Origin: Chrysomallon squamiferum
Lineage: Eukaryota > Mollusca > Gastropoda > Neomphalida > Peltospiridae
NCBI GenBank assembly: GCA_012295275.1
Contig: CM022679.1
Span: forward strand, 29,515,664-29,546,663
Reading direction: 5' to 3'
DNA: 31,000 nt
The notes below the pieces were generated by a model. It worked only from the letters and a program-made list of their open reading frames with translations. It was not told the origin of the DNA and searched no databases. The position numbers and the translations under genes were made by a program. Positions 1-10,863 of the stretch are shown piece after piece (the first letter of the stretch is position 1; every line of letters starts with the position of its first letter).

Positions 1-327
1 ATGAATGAATATGAAAATAATGAATGAATAAATAAAGAACAACATGACTAGATTTCTGTTAATTCTTTGAATAATTATAATTTTAAAAATCAATAACATT
101 AATAACAGCATCAGTGACATCAATATAAAAGTATGAATGAATGAATGTATGAATAAATGAATGACTGTATGAATGAATAAATAAATGTATGAATCAATGT
201 ATGAATAAATGAATAAATGAGAAGGGACCCTGAAATACGCATTATCACTAATTTCATAATTATGAACTTTTAAACAGATATTTCATTTAAAATTTTAAAA
301 ACTATTCTATTTTTGCTTTTTTCTTAG
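1..327 (+). other. Intron of R1 (upstream exons lie outside the window)
   Basis: Non-coding, with TGAA/TAAA-rich simple repeat. It aligns by eye with R3 intron sequence at about 12541-12780: both share the runs that read 'tttctgttaattctttgaat' and 'acgcattatca'. It ends in a polypyrimidine tract and AG at 326-327, the acceptor of the Thr-rich exon. Confidence 0.6.
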
Positions 328-491
328 AACAAACACCACATCCAACGACATCGTCATCAACGTCAACAAAGACCGCAACGCCCACAACACCCACAAAAGG
401 TATGTATCAATAATTTGTGCTTGTCTGTCTGTCTATCTATCTGTCTTTCTGTCTATCTATCTAAATGTCTGTCTGTCTGTCTATCTATTTA

Positions 492-531
<40 letters not shown>

Positions 532-812
532 TCTGTCTTTCTGTCTGCCTATCTATCTATTTCTCAGCCTGTCAGTCAGTCTATCTATTTGTCTGTCTGT
601 CTGTTTATCGACCAATCTATGTCTGTCTCTCTGTTTATCCATTTGCATGTCTCTCTCTATCTGTCTATCTCTCTGCCTGTCTGTCTATCTGTCCGTCCGT
701 CTGTGTGTCTGTCTCTCTATCTATCTTTCTTTCTATCTATCTATATATATGGGGTTTTTTGTCTGTCTATTATTTTATCTGCCTTCTGTCTTTCTCTCTA
801 TCAGTCTATATA

Positions 813-843
<31 letters not shown>

Positions 844-1094
844 TTATTTCTGTGTATCTATCAATATATCTCTTTTATCTACTTATTTTTTTTTATTTAC
901 TTATTTAATAATTTATTTACAGTGTTCTTTTGACGACTTACTATTATTATTATTATTTATAATTTTAATTATTGTCAGTTAATCACATAATACTTTTAAT
1001 TTATATATAAATTAATTTATTAATTTACTTACTGATATTTGTGGATTACCCTTCTTTCAGATATTAAAAAAAAAAATAAAAAAAAAAATAAAAA

Positions 1095-1130
<36 letters not shown>

Positions 1131-1607
1131 AATAAATAAAAATACAAATCTAACAATACAATGATTATTTAATACGTACTGTTAAAATGTGATGAAATAT
1201 CATTACAGAAATAATTAAATTATTTATTTATATCCTCTAATGGATCTAAATTGAAGACTTTGCTTTATTCTCAGATATTTTCACAGAACGCACCGAAGAA
1301 CATGTCGAAGATAACCAGCTTCTCATAGGCATAGTCACAGTCATTGGCGTAACCTCCTTCATAGGTGTCAGTTTTCTGCTGTGCTATCTCTTCAAGAGGA
1401 GATTCCCGGATATGCTGAAAAACGACAAAACTACAAATTCAAGAAAAAACCGCGAAGAAACAGTTCCCCTTCAAAGTGAGTTAATGTATTATCATTTATT
1501 TGTTTATTTATTTATTTACTTATTTATTTATTTGTCTCTTTGTTTGTTTGTTTGTTTGTTTATTTATTTACTTATTTACTTATTTATTTATTTACTTACT
1601 TACTTAC

Positions 1608-1639
<32 letters not shown>

Positions 1640-1773
1640 TTATTTATTAATTTGTCTCTTTCTTTCTTTGTTTATTATTTCATTTTATTTGTTAGATTGT
1701 TTATTTATTTGCTTGGTTATTTGTTTATTTATTTATTTGTTTCCTTATTTATTTATTTATTTATTTATTTGTA

Positions 1774-1825
<52 letters not shown>

Positions 1826-2489
1826 TAAATAAAAATAAAATTATTTAAAGAATGTTGTGTGGGTTTTGTGTACTTATTTTATCTCACTTCTATGAGAGAT
1901 ACACTGACACTGAGTATTCACTCGTACGTGTGTATTGTTTGTATATAAAGCACGTGTACACAAACACACATCCGCACACAAACAATTCACCAACACGACA
2001 AAGTAACTCGTCATCATTCCCGCATTAATCATGTGTCTATTTATGTTTTAATCCTGTGTATATTTATGTTTTGTGTATGTAGGTTGTATGTAGGTGTGTA
2101 TGTAGGTGTGTATGTAGGTGTATCTGTACACACACAAAAACAGAGACGAACACCAGACGAACACCAGACACACATAAAAAACACGTGCAGAAAAAAAGAA
2201 AAAAAAATGACCCTTCGTATTTAATATGGCTTGAAAATGCAGTATACTTATATATATCTATGTCTATATCTATATCTATGTTAGAAAAAAGTCAGTGTTA
2301 ATTTACAAATTTACAGATAAAGGACCAGACAACGGGAATAAGGAAACTGTGGAGCCCAAACGTGCAGTCCGTGAAACTGAAAGTTCTGAACGAGCGACTG
2401 AACGAGAAGAAAATCTACATCGAAACGACCCCTGGAAAGGTGTTAGCCCGACCAGCCCTGCCGGAAAATCTGTTCTCCTTCTAAGTTAA
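328..2489 (+). CDS. R1: TNFR-like type I membrane receptor, 3' part (5' exons off the window)
   Basis: I see three exons. (i) 328-399 is a Thr/Ser/Pro-rich stalk (reads EQTPHPTTSSSTSTKT...), likely O-glycosylated. (ii) 1287-1475 is a juxtamembrane stretch, then a hydrophobic segment (LLIGIVTVIGVTSFIGVSFL), then CYLFKRRFP as palmitoylatable Cys plus basic stop-transfer, and a tail ending EETVPLQ. (iii) 2317-2489 is a charged tail ending in TAA. Junctions are aag|gtatgt, cacag|AA, caaa|gtgagt and ttacag|AT, all phase 1. An alternative acceptor at 1274 stays in frame and would add four residues (IFTE). Unlike R2 and R4, the tail has no PxQE motif. The signal peptide and cysteine module must lie left of position 1. 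Family assignment comes only from paralogy with R2-R4. Confidence 0.72.
420..860. repeat. CTGT/CTAT tetranucleotide repeat in R1 intron
   Basis: Interspersed CTGT and CTAT units over about 440 bp. All reading frames give Leu-Ser-Val-Cys-type periodic peptides, which are artefacts of the repeat. R4 has a homologous tract in the same intron at 17515-17840. Short remnants are present in R2 (6780-6840) and R3 (12784-12845). Confidence 0.9.
1490..1830. repeat. TTTA/TTTG repeat followed by (TTA)n
   Basis: A low-complexity tract directly after the transmembrane-exon donor of R1. The same position in R2, R3 and R4 carries related TTTA/TTTG sequence, so the repeat predates the gene duplications. Confidence 0.85.
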
Positions 2490-2762
2490 CTGTTTTAGTC
2501 TGAATGTCTGTGTGTCTGTGTGTCTGTGTGTCTGTATGTCTGTCTATGCAGGATCTATGAGAGGGGGGATCCACCCATCCTCCCTTGAGACCAATCACGT
2601 TCTGCTACCCTCAGCCCGACATGTTGACATTCACACACACAAACATCACTATAGCTACCAAACCAGCTTACTTATGTTTATTAGTAGTTTTAGCAATTTG
2701 CCTGCTTCGGGAGTCCTAAGATTTCATCACTACTTACTAATCTGAATGCACTTCAGTGTTTT
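2490..2762. other. Proximal 3' flank of R1
   Basis: Begins with a short TGTGTGTC-type repeat after the R1 stop, then unremarkable sequence. No coding exon or structural RNA recognised. Probably 3' UTR. Confidence 0.4.
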
Positions 2763-2825
2763 CAAACTAACTTTCAGTTTGGGGAACTTAAAACCATTCA
2801 CGAATTAAAACTAATGTCTTCAGTT

Positions 2826-2831
2826 AATAAA
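2826..2831 (+). terminator. Candidate poly(A) signal AATAAA for R1
   Basis: The first AATAAA seen after the R1 stop, about 340 bp downstream. No transcript evidence is available; other A/T-rich hexamers further on could serve. Confidence 0.35.
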
Positions 2832-2845
2832 TGTCATTATAGATG

Positions 2846-2868
2846 TATGTGTGTGTGTGTGTTTTGTG

Positions 2869-2941
<73 letters not shown>
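2846..2941. repeat. (GT)n microsatellite
   Basis: Almost pure GT dinucleotides, about 95 bp, inside copy 1 of the duplication. Copy 2 has its own shorter GT tract at 3291-3335. Confidence 0.95.
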
Positions 2942-2944
<3 letters not shown>

Positions 2945-3288
2945 CCTACAGGGTATTTGTATAAGCTGTATATAAAATAAAATGGAAAAATAAAATTCTC
3001 AAATATCTTCAGGTATTTCGGAAAAATCCGGTATTCGAACATTTTACTCTAGTTAGTAAATTTAATTTTTTTTTTTTTTTTTTTTTTTTAATTTAATTTC
3101 ATTTTTTTCATTTTAATTTCTACTTTTTCTGGATCACACCAAACCAGAAATCTTCATCCGCATTTTAAAATTTCACATATAAATGTAACTTTGAATCTGT
3201 AATATGCTTTCAATCTAACTTTCACTTTGGGGAACTTAAAACCATGCACAAATTAAAACTAATGTCTTTCATGAATAAATATTTATAG

Positions 3289-3338
<50 letters not shown>

Positions 3339-3600
3339 CCTACAGACTATTTGTATAAGCTGTATGTAAAATAAAATGGAAAAATAGAATTTAAACTCAA
3401 ACTATATCTTCAGGCATTTCTTCGTTTTCGAACATTTTACTCTAGTGAGGAAATTTATTTATTTATTTATTTTTTTAATTTAATTTAATTTTTTTCATTT
3501 TAATTTCTACTTCTTCTGGATCATACCAAAGCAGCAATCTTCATCCGCATTTTAAAATTTTACATATAAATGTAAACTTTGAATCTATAAAATGCTTTCT

Positions 3601-4174
3601 GTTTATATTTTTAAAAATCTATTTTATTTTGCTTCAATTTATTTTATTTTATTTTGCTTCAATTTATTTTATTTTATTTTGTTTCAATTTATTTTATTTT
3701 ATTTTGCTTCAGTTTATTTTATTTCATTTCATTTCATTGTTTAAACTGCTTACAATAAAATGAGTTTGCATAAAATTGTGTTGTCTAACTTGTGTCGATC
3801 ACATATAAAAATATCATTTAACAACTTTGGAAGTTTACTTTTAAAACACACACGCACACACACACACACACACACACACTCACATCACACAAACCCCATA
3901 CACACACGCGCGCACTTGCGCGCGCAGTGTTGCACATGCATGCATCACACAGATAAACACGGTAAAACTTTCTCTTCCATTTCTCAAAAACAGACTTCTT
4001 ACGTTTACAAGTAGAGCAAAGAAAATCAAAGGGAAGCAATCCATCGCGCTCTATAATCTAGCGATTTGAGTATTTGCTCACTGTTAACAACATCGCAACT
4101 TTAAACAAATAACATATACAGTACGTATTACGTCATTATTATAGTTCAGACAATGTTATGCATTGTATACTGTT

Positions 4175-4232
<58 letters not shown>

Positions 4233-4374
4233 CAGACTGTTTGTATAAGCTGTATATAAAATAAAATGAGGTTAGAATTTAAACTTAGAACCTATTCTTA
4301 CACTATATTCTCAGGTATTTCGGGTAAAGGATTCTCAGCCTCACAATATATTTATTAATTGTAAATAATAGTGA

Positions 4375-4414
<40 letters not shown>

Positions 4415-4640
4415 GTGTGTGTGTGTGTGTGTCTATGATCGTGTAAGTATGCTTTCATGCACTGTTTCTAGAATGGTTGGTAAAAACAAAAGATTTAATT
4501 GAAGTAACATGGTTTCAGGAGTCAAAAGGAATAAAACAAAACAACAACAGCAACAGCAATAACAACAACAGTAATAATAATAATAATAATAATAATAATA
4601 GTAATAATAGTGAAAATAATTAGTTTTAAATTTGAGTGAT
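3601..4640. other. Spacer between R1 and R2: low-complexity sequence and array blocks
   Basis: Holds an imperfect TTTATTTTATTTTGCTTCAA repeat (3610-3740), an AC tract (3847-3881), GT tracts (4167-4228 and 4378-4432), and CAA/TAA tracts (4540-4610). The stretch 4229-4360 ('tttgtataagctgtatataa') resembles the block preceding the R3 and R4 promoters. No coding exon recognised. Confidence 0.55.
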
Positions 4641-4697
4641 TTTTATCCCGTTTCCAGGACAAAGCAGATCATGCATTTTCTTCCCCTCCCCAATTTT

Positions 4698-5173
<476 letters not shown>

Positions 5174-6334
5174 ATGACATCGAAGACAGTGATGTTGATG
5201 TTTTTGCTGTTCTCTCCGATCGTATCTGTTCTGGGATATTCTCGGAATTCAGAAAGGTAAATTAACTGTAAAGACAAACGAAATAAAGGTACAAATAGGT
5301 GTGTGGGTGTGTCGAGATATAATTAACAAATTCATATATACAAAACAAAAGAATGAAAAAAAAATCATGTTAAGATGAAGATGTTTCGTTTTATAATCTG
5401 ATAACAGAAATAAGTGATTAATGTTATTACAAAATACATAAAAAGATACTTTTTATATGCTTATTCACACCATGTATTTACCCAGTTAATGTCTATTTTT
5501 AGAAACGGGTATTACAGTCTTAAAATTTTAATAATTGTTGATTTTTTTGTTTTTTCTTTTATGTTTACTTGAGTTCAGTAATTACTGTTTGGTTATCTTT
5601 ATTTTAATTTATATTTAAAACTGGGTTTTTCCAAAAAGCAATACTATAAATAACGTACAATAAATGAATAAATAAATAGAAAAATATTTTTAAAAAATAT
5701 TTAAAAAAATAAATAAATAAATAAATAAAAAATCCAAAAACAGGTAGATGAAACAAAAAAACAAAAAAACAAAATAATTGGCGATAAGATACACATGTGT
5801 TCATTCATACTCACACACACACGCACATTCACGTGATGTTTTGCTGGTGTCATCTGCTTCACTGAACGATCAACACATCGGTAGACTGAATTACTGGTTT
5901 GTCTTCTGGTTCATTAGTTGACTCTTCAGTCTACTGGTTGGTTGAAGAACTGATAAAGTTTCTTTTTTCGTTTCAGATATTTTAGATGTTATAAAGACTT
6001 GTGCACATATGATGACCAGTTCTGCTTTGTTCAAGAACAACGCTGTCAGAACTGTGAAGACTTTTCAGACTACTGCGGAAAACGAGAACAGCCGAACAAC
6101 TGTTCTGTGTTCTGTGGAAGTAAGTTCTGAGAAACTGAACTGATTTGAACTTAATGAAATAAAGTGAATGACTGTCTAACTGAATTCAACGAAATGAAAT
6201 AAGTCATCTGAAAAAAGTGACTGACTAAAGAGAACAAATAATATTACTATTGCGCTGCCGCCATTATTTCAACTACTATTACCATTACATTACTACTGCT
6301 ACTATTATTATTGTTGTTGTTGTGTTTATTGTTG

Positions 6335-6368
<34 letters not shown>

Positions 6369-6897
6369 GATTATTATTATTTCGCAGATTTAAAAATATA
6401 TTTCTATTTTCTAGAATTCTTGATTCAACAAACGTTGGTTTCCTGCAGAGCTAACTGTTCAGGTGTGTACTTTAGAGTTCTTGACAAGCACGATTCAGTG
6501 AAACGTTTATTTTATTTTTATTTATTTTCACAGTAAAACGTTGAAACCATTTCTACTATTGCTGCTATTCTAACCATTACATTGTTTGTTCATTTTATAG
6601 CAAAACTATTTTACTTTAAATCTTCGTAAACCTATATCCCTGTGGATTTTCTTCTTTAAAATAATAAAAAATAATAATAATAGATTTAAAAAAAATATAT
6701 ATAGAAATAAAAATTCAAAACATACAATGGTTACCTAGTGTTAAAATGTAATGAAATATCATTAAATAATAATTAAATTATTTGTCTGACTTTCTGTCTG
6801 TCTGTCTATCGATCTGTATCTATCTATATGTCTCTATTTATCTACTTTTTTTTAATTCTTTACTTATATATAAATTTATTTACAATGCTCTTTTGAC

Positions 6898-6942
<45 letters not shown>

Positions 6943-8470
6943 ATTTTAATTACTGTCAGTTAATCACATAATACTTTTAATTTATATTTTTGATTAATTT
7001 ATTAATTTTACTTACTGATTTTTGTGGATTTTCTTCTTTCAAATGTAAAATAATAATAATAATAATTAAAATATATATATATACAAAATTAAAAATTAGA
7101 AAATACAATGATTATCTACTTTTAAAATGTGATGAAATATCATTAAAATAATAATGAAAAGTATTTTTTTATATCCTGTAATGTTTCTGAAACGGAAATT
7201 TTGCTTTATTCTCACTGAACATCTAAAATATTTTCACATAACGCAATGAAGAATGTGTTCAAGCTACAAAATCTCTCATAGGCGTTGGCATAGGCTTAGT
7301 TATAGGCATTGGCATATTCATAGGCATAACGTTGACACTACAGATTAGACAAGAAATTCTGGAATACTGGAAGAACTTCAAAAGCAGGACAAAACCGTAA
7401 AGAAACACCTAGGCTTGAAAATAAGTAAAAATGTGTCATTATTTTAATGCTATCATTTATTTATTTATTTGTTTAGTTTATTTATTTATTTATTTTATTT
7501 TATTTTATTTGTTTATTTGCTTGGTTATTTATTTATTTTTTTCTTTATTTTTTTCTTTCTTTTTTCTTCTTCTTAATATTTAAATAAAATATTATTTACT
7601 CGACTTACGAGTTTTTCGACTTAAGAACAGTCACCTGGATGATTTTTTGCTTTGAGTTGCGAGCCAAAATCCGAGTTACGAGCTAGCTTCAATTATGCCG
7701 CCGCTAGTTGGCGCAACGAACATCGCAACATCCGCCTAGCATCCCGTGTCTCACTCGTTTACTTGACGTTGTTACATCGCCGCAGAAACATCTCCGTTGT
7801 GTTGTGCTCGCGTTTTGTTCAGTATTTCACGGAAAACTGAAGCCGAAGGAGTCGATAAAGGCTGTAACTCCAGCCAAAGGCGTTAAAATAATTTGTCTGA
7901 TCTCCAAGATAAATGCACTTTACAAAACCAATGTATTTCTTTACATTCTCTTTTACTGTGTATTCACTCGTATGTGTGTATTGTTTCTACATAAAGCACG
8001 CACAAACACACACACACACGGAGACACACACATATATACATACCCTTTTAACCAACACACTAGCACAACAAACAAACAAAAAATAATAATAATAACGCTT
8101 TATTACTCCCACATTAATTAAGTGTACATTTATGTTTTTACATTCGTTGGTGCGTATGTAGGTGTATCTTTACACATACACATCAAAAACATATGCGGAA
8201 ACATACAAAAGGAAAAAAAAAAAAAAAAAAAAAAAAAAAAGGAAACCTACGTACTTAATACTGGAATGAAAATGCAATGCTTATTTATTTTATTTAACTA
8301 TAATTTTAAAATATATATATATATATATTAAATATAATTTTATTTTAAATTTTACAGGGAATGAACCGGACAACGGCAATGAGGAACACGAACCTGTACA
8401 AGAACAAAACATAAATCAAAACAAACCGTGGCAAGCTGTCATCCCGACCAACAATCTTGTTGCAGGTTAA
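5174..8470 (+). CDS. R2: TNFR-like receptor with damaged transmembrane exon (membrane, secreted or decaying)
   Basis: Exon 1, 5174-5256: signal peptide MTSKTVMLMFLLFSPIVSVL, ending phase 2. Exon 2, 5977-6119: 47 complete codons with eight Cys spaced C-x4-C-x6-C-x6-C-x2-C-x7-C-x7-C-x3-C and an NCS sequon. Exon 3, 6415-6462: stalk KFLIQQTLVSCRANCS with two further Cys. Last exon, 8358-8470: tail with PVQE, ending NLVAG. The transmembrane exon is impaired, with two outcomes. A new acceptor at 7281 (ctcatag) gives a Gly-rich membrane helix and stop at 7398-7400, about 130 residues with a short tail. Skipping joins exon 3 to 8358 in frame, about 128 residues with no membrane anchor. The Thr-rich exon is absent. 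Signal, Cys module and tail exon are undamaged, which argues against simple pseudogenisation but does not exclude it. TNFR-like assignment is inferred from TACI/BCMA-type Cys spacing. Confidence 0.7.
6640..7170. repeat. Internal duplication in the R2 intron before the transmembrane exon
   Basis: The stretch 6640-6790 ('gtggattttcttcttt', A/T-rich linker, 'acaatggttacc', 'gaaatatcattaa') recurs at 7023-7170. R3 and R1 have one such stretch. Between them lie remnant CTGT/CTAT sequence and a TTA tract. The Thr-rich exon expected in this interval is missing. Confidence 0.65.
7225..7425 (+). pseudogene. Decayed transmembrane exon of R2
   Basis: Aligned with R4 18180-18380, the ancestral acceptor 'ttttcacag' reads 'ttttcacat'. 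The donor 'aaagtaagta' reads 'aaaataagta'. The distal coding part is shifted one base, so the frame from the membrane helix meets TAA at 7398-7400, while the homologous '...GQNRKETP' lies in the next frame. A substitute acceptor at 7278-7281 ('catag') enters at the right phase and gives GVGIGLVIGIGIFIGI as the start of a membrane helix. Confidence 0.7.
7598..7956 (+). mobile_element. Tigger/pogo-like remnant A, inside the last intron of R2
   Basis: Starts with the 'ctcgacttacgag...ttttgctttgagttgcgagcc' type of end found in Tigger-like elements. It matches copies B and C through 'cgtgtctcactcgtttactt' and 'aaacatctccgttgtgttgt', then jumps to a short distal part ending near 'aaaaccaatgtatttcttta'. 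Most of the transposase ORF is deleted, including its start. Flanking intron is shared with R1, R3 and R4, so this is an insertion specific to R2. Confidence 0.65.
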
Positions 8471-8790
8471 ATGTGTTCAGGGATTCAATACTCTTTTCTA
8501 TGCAGTGAGACGTGACCAGTGTGTAACAATCTCGTGATATTATTCCTAAAAAGTATATATCATAAATCGTTTGCATGATACACTCTGTGTAATTTTCTTG
8601 GTTATACCAATAATTTGTTTTGCTCTAGTGCGTTTTTAATTAATGAACTGCCACGTGACTGGGAACACTGAAATGCAGGTACCAAACTGAGGCTAGTGTC
8701 ATGTTCTCTGTTCGGTATTACATTTTCAACTCGTCTGTTAAAGTCTACGTGTTTTTTGTATAAGAAAACAAAAAACAAAAAACAGAGTTA
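8471..8790. other. 3' flank of R2
   Basis: Homologous to the R4 3' flank ('gggattcaatactctttt...'). At the place where R3 and R4 have AATAAA the sequence reads 'gtataag', so no canonical poly(A) signal is seen at the equivalent position. No gene recognised. Confidence 0.5.
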
Positions 8791-8970
8791 TGACGTCTTT
8801 TTGTTATAGTGTACTGTCACCCATTGTTCATTACGTAACACAACACGGAAGTAACGTAAGACCTATTGAGGATCAGTTATCTGAGAAGCACCGAATTCCG
8901 AAAAGCTCCGAAAAGCTTCGAAAAACTCCGAAACTGTTTCTGAGGAATAGAAAATAGTTGTATGTTACAG
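8791..8970. promoter_or_regulatory. Conserved spacer block, copy 1 (bZIP-type sites)
   Basis: Contains TGACGTC at 8791-8797 and the palindrome TTACGTAA at 8831-8838, followed by repeated 'ctccgaaaagct' units. Closely matched by copies at 14919-15072 and 19249-19405. TGACGTC(A) is the CRE/ATF half or full site and TTACGTAA fits PAR/E4BP4-type bZIP sites. Regulatory function is inferred from conservation in three spacers. Confidence 0.45.
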
Positions 8971-9018
8971 GTTACAGATTGTTTTCCATATATACACACA
9001 CACACATACACACACATA

Positions 9019-9716
9019 CAGTGGTACTTCTACTTACGAGTGCCCATCTTATGAGTGTTTCGAGTTACGAGCAGCAACCCGGGCGATTTTTTGCTTTGAG
9101 TGGCGAGCCGCTGACTGGTGCAACTAACAACACAACATCCGCCCAGCTTCCCGCGTCTCACTCGTTTACTTCAGCCGGTTACCTCGCCGTGGAAACATCT
9201 CTGTTGTGTTGTGCACGCGTTTACTCAGTACTTTGCCAAAAAAAAAAAATTTCTGACCATGGATCCTAAGAAAGTGAGTGCAGCAAAGGACAGTGCTGAG
9301 AAGAAGAAGCAGATGATGTCCACTGATTTAAAGCTTGAATTCACAGAGAAACAAGAGCGAGGTGTGCACGTAGTCGACTTGGCTGGGCACTATCAGTGTA
9401 GTACTTCTACCATTTTGAAGCTGAAGGAAATCAAAGCCGTTAAAATAATTTTGTCTGACCTCCACGATAAATACACTTCACAAAACGAATTTATTTCTTT
9501 ATATTCCGTTTTATTTTGTTTTTAGGCAATTTTTGTCATTTATAAATACATTTTTCTTATTTAAAAATACGTAACAAAAAAAAACAACAAAAAATGGTGG
9601 GCTGGAACGGATTAATGGTATTTCTGTTAAATTCAGTTGGGAAATTTGATTTGATATACGAGCAAATTGAGATACGAGCTCGGTCACGGAATGAATTAAA
9701 CTCGTAAGTCAAGATA
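9019..9716 (+). mobile_element. Tigger/pogo-like element B, internally deleted
   Basis: Begins CAGTGGTACTTCTACTTACG directly after a TA dinucleotide, as expected for Tc1/mariner-superfamily TA insertions. The far end ('tacgagctcggtcacgg ... actcgtaagtc') is the degenerate inverted counterpart. It encloses a short ORF for the DNA-binding domain only; the DDE catalytic part is absent. The element is a deletion derivative and cannot move by itself. Confidence 0.75.
9259..9525 (+). pseudogene. Tigger transposase N-terminal HTH (CENP-B type) fragment in element B
   Basis: Starts MDPKKVSAAKDSAEKKK and continues with a helix-turn-helix of the CENP-B/pogo N-terminal type (ERGVHVVDLAGHYQCSTSTI). After 'LKLKE' the reading joins sequence from the 3' part of the element, so no catalytic domain follows. 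About 88 codons against several hundred for an intact Tigger transposase. Confidence 0.75.
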
Positions 9717-9719
9717 GAG

Positions 9720-10347
9720 ATATCTTGCATTCTGTTTATATAAGCTCTATATGAAATATAAATGAAATTAGATAAAATACACGATATACACAAAGTATCT
9801 ATTAATAGTAATTTATTATTTACATCTAACGAACACAATTATAAGGAAACCTCGTTTAAAACCACCGACATGGCCACGCCCAAAATATAAACTGTTCCAC
9901 TTAAGTAGAAACTCTTGTTTTTTGTGTGTAATATATTCCCACAAATACGCTAATTCTAGATAGACTGGCTTCTGTTGGTATGCGTTTCGCTCTTTGGTTG
10001 AGTTAACACAAACAAAAAATACAAAGAATGTTTATTTTTAAAAAGACTATAGCACCATCTTTAGGTGTTTTTAGTTTTAAAATTATTATGATGATTTTTA
10101 TTACTATTTAAAATAAATAGCTTAATAAAATAAATTAATAATAACAACAACAACAACAACAACACTAATACTGTGGTCTCGTTCACGTGAAGATAACCGG
10201 AAGATTTTCTGCAACCGGATGTCGAGTATGAAAACCCAATGATTCATATACAGTCCTAGCTTTATCTGAATGTTACGGGGAATTCCCATTATACTGGACG
10301 CCATTATAGTGACGAAGCCATTTTTGTTAACTGAAACAAAACTGACA
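9720..10347 (+). promoter_or_regulatory. Promoter-proximal block upstream of R3
   Basis: The stretch 9835-10160 ('aaggaaacctcgtttaaaac', 'gacatggccacgcccaaa', 'atgcgtttcgctctttggtt', then a CAA tract) is repeated upstream of R4 (15300-15640) and again without a gene at 20535-20710. The stretch 10290-10347 ('gacgccattatagtgacgaa') forms the leader next to the R3 ATG and recurs at 15700. No clear TATA box. Presumed promoter plus 5' UTR. Confidence 0.45.
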
Positions 10348-10592
10348 ATGACACTTGTGTTTGTGATTCTTCTATGTTTTTCGATCGTACCTGGATTGGG
10401 AATTTCTCAGAGTTCAAAAAAGTAAGTTAATCGTAAACAAGAACAAAAAAAGAAAAAGAAAAAAGGATATGTTTACAGAAGACTCGATGTATGTGTGTGT
10501 GGGTGTCTTTGTGTGTATTTGTATATGTGTGTGTGTTTGTATATGTGTGTGTGTTTGTGTGTGTATCTGTCTGTGTGTGTAAGTATGTTTGA

Positions 10593-10678
<86 letters not shown>

Positions 10679-10831
10679 TAGACAGACAGACAGACAGAGG
10701 GCCGCAACAAACCAAAATTAAAGACTATATTAGTTTTAGCAAAATTCTTTGTGGATCTATCGTGAAATAGTCAACCTTTGACATAAAATGTATGCTTATA
10801 TGTAATGTTTGTAATAATTATAATGATGATG

Positions 10832-10863
<32 letters not shown>

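Larger units (their letters stand above)
2763..3600. repeat. Two-copy tandem duplication, about 450 and 390 bp, downstream of R1
   Basis: Copy 1 (2763-3210) and copy 2 (3211-3600) share the order 'ctttcagtttggggaactta' (one mismatch), a (GT)n tract, 'gaatcctacag', 'tttgtataagctgta', 'aacattttactctag', a T-rich stretch, and 'cttcatccgcattttaaaat'. Partial relatives occur near 14372-14710 and 22735-22800, so this is a 3'-flank component of the receptor duplication unit rather than an isolated event. Confidence 0.8.

Noticed and set aside
415-982. Leu/Ser/Val/Cys-rich ORFs here and at 17510-17926 and 24892-25312
   Set aside because: They are translations of CTGT/CTAT repeats, open in several frames at once, and lie in introns between well-supported exons.
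7652-8121. ORFs of 62 and 137 codons in the R2 last intron
   Set aside because: They run through Tigger remnant A and shared intron sequence. The transposase start is deleted and the frames match no conserved part.
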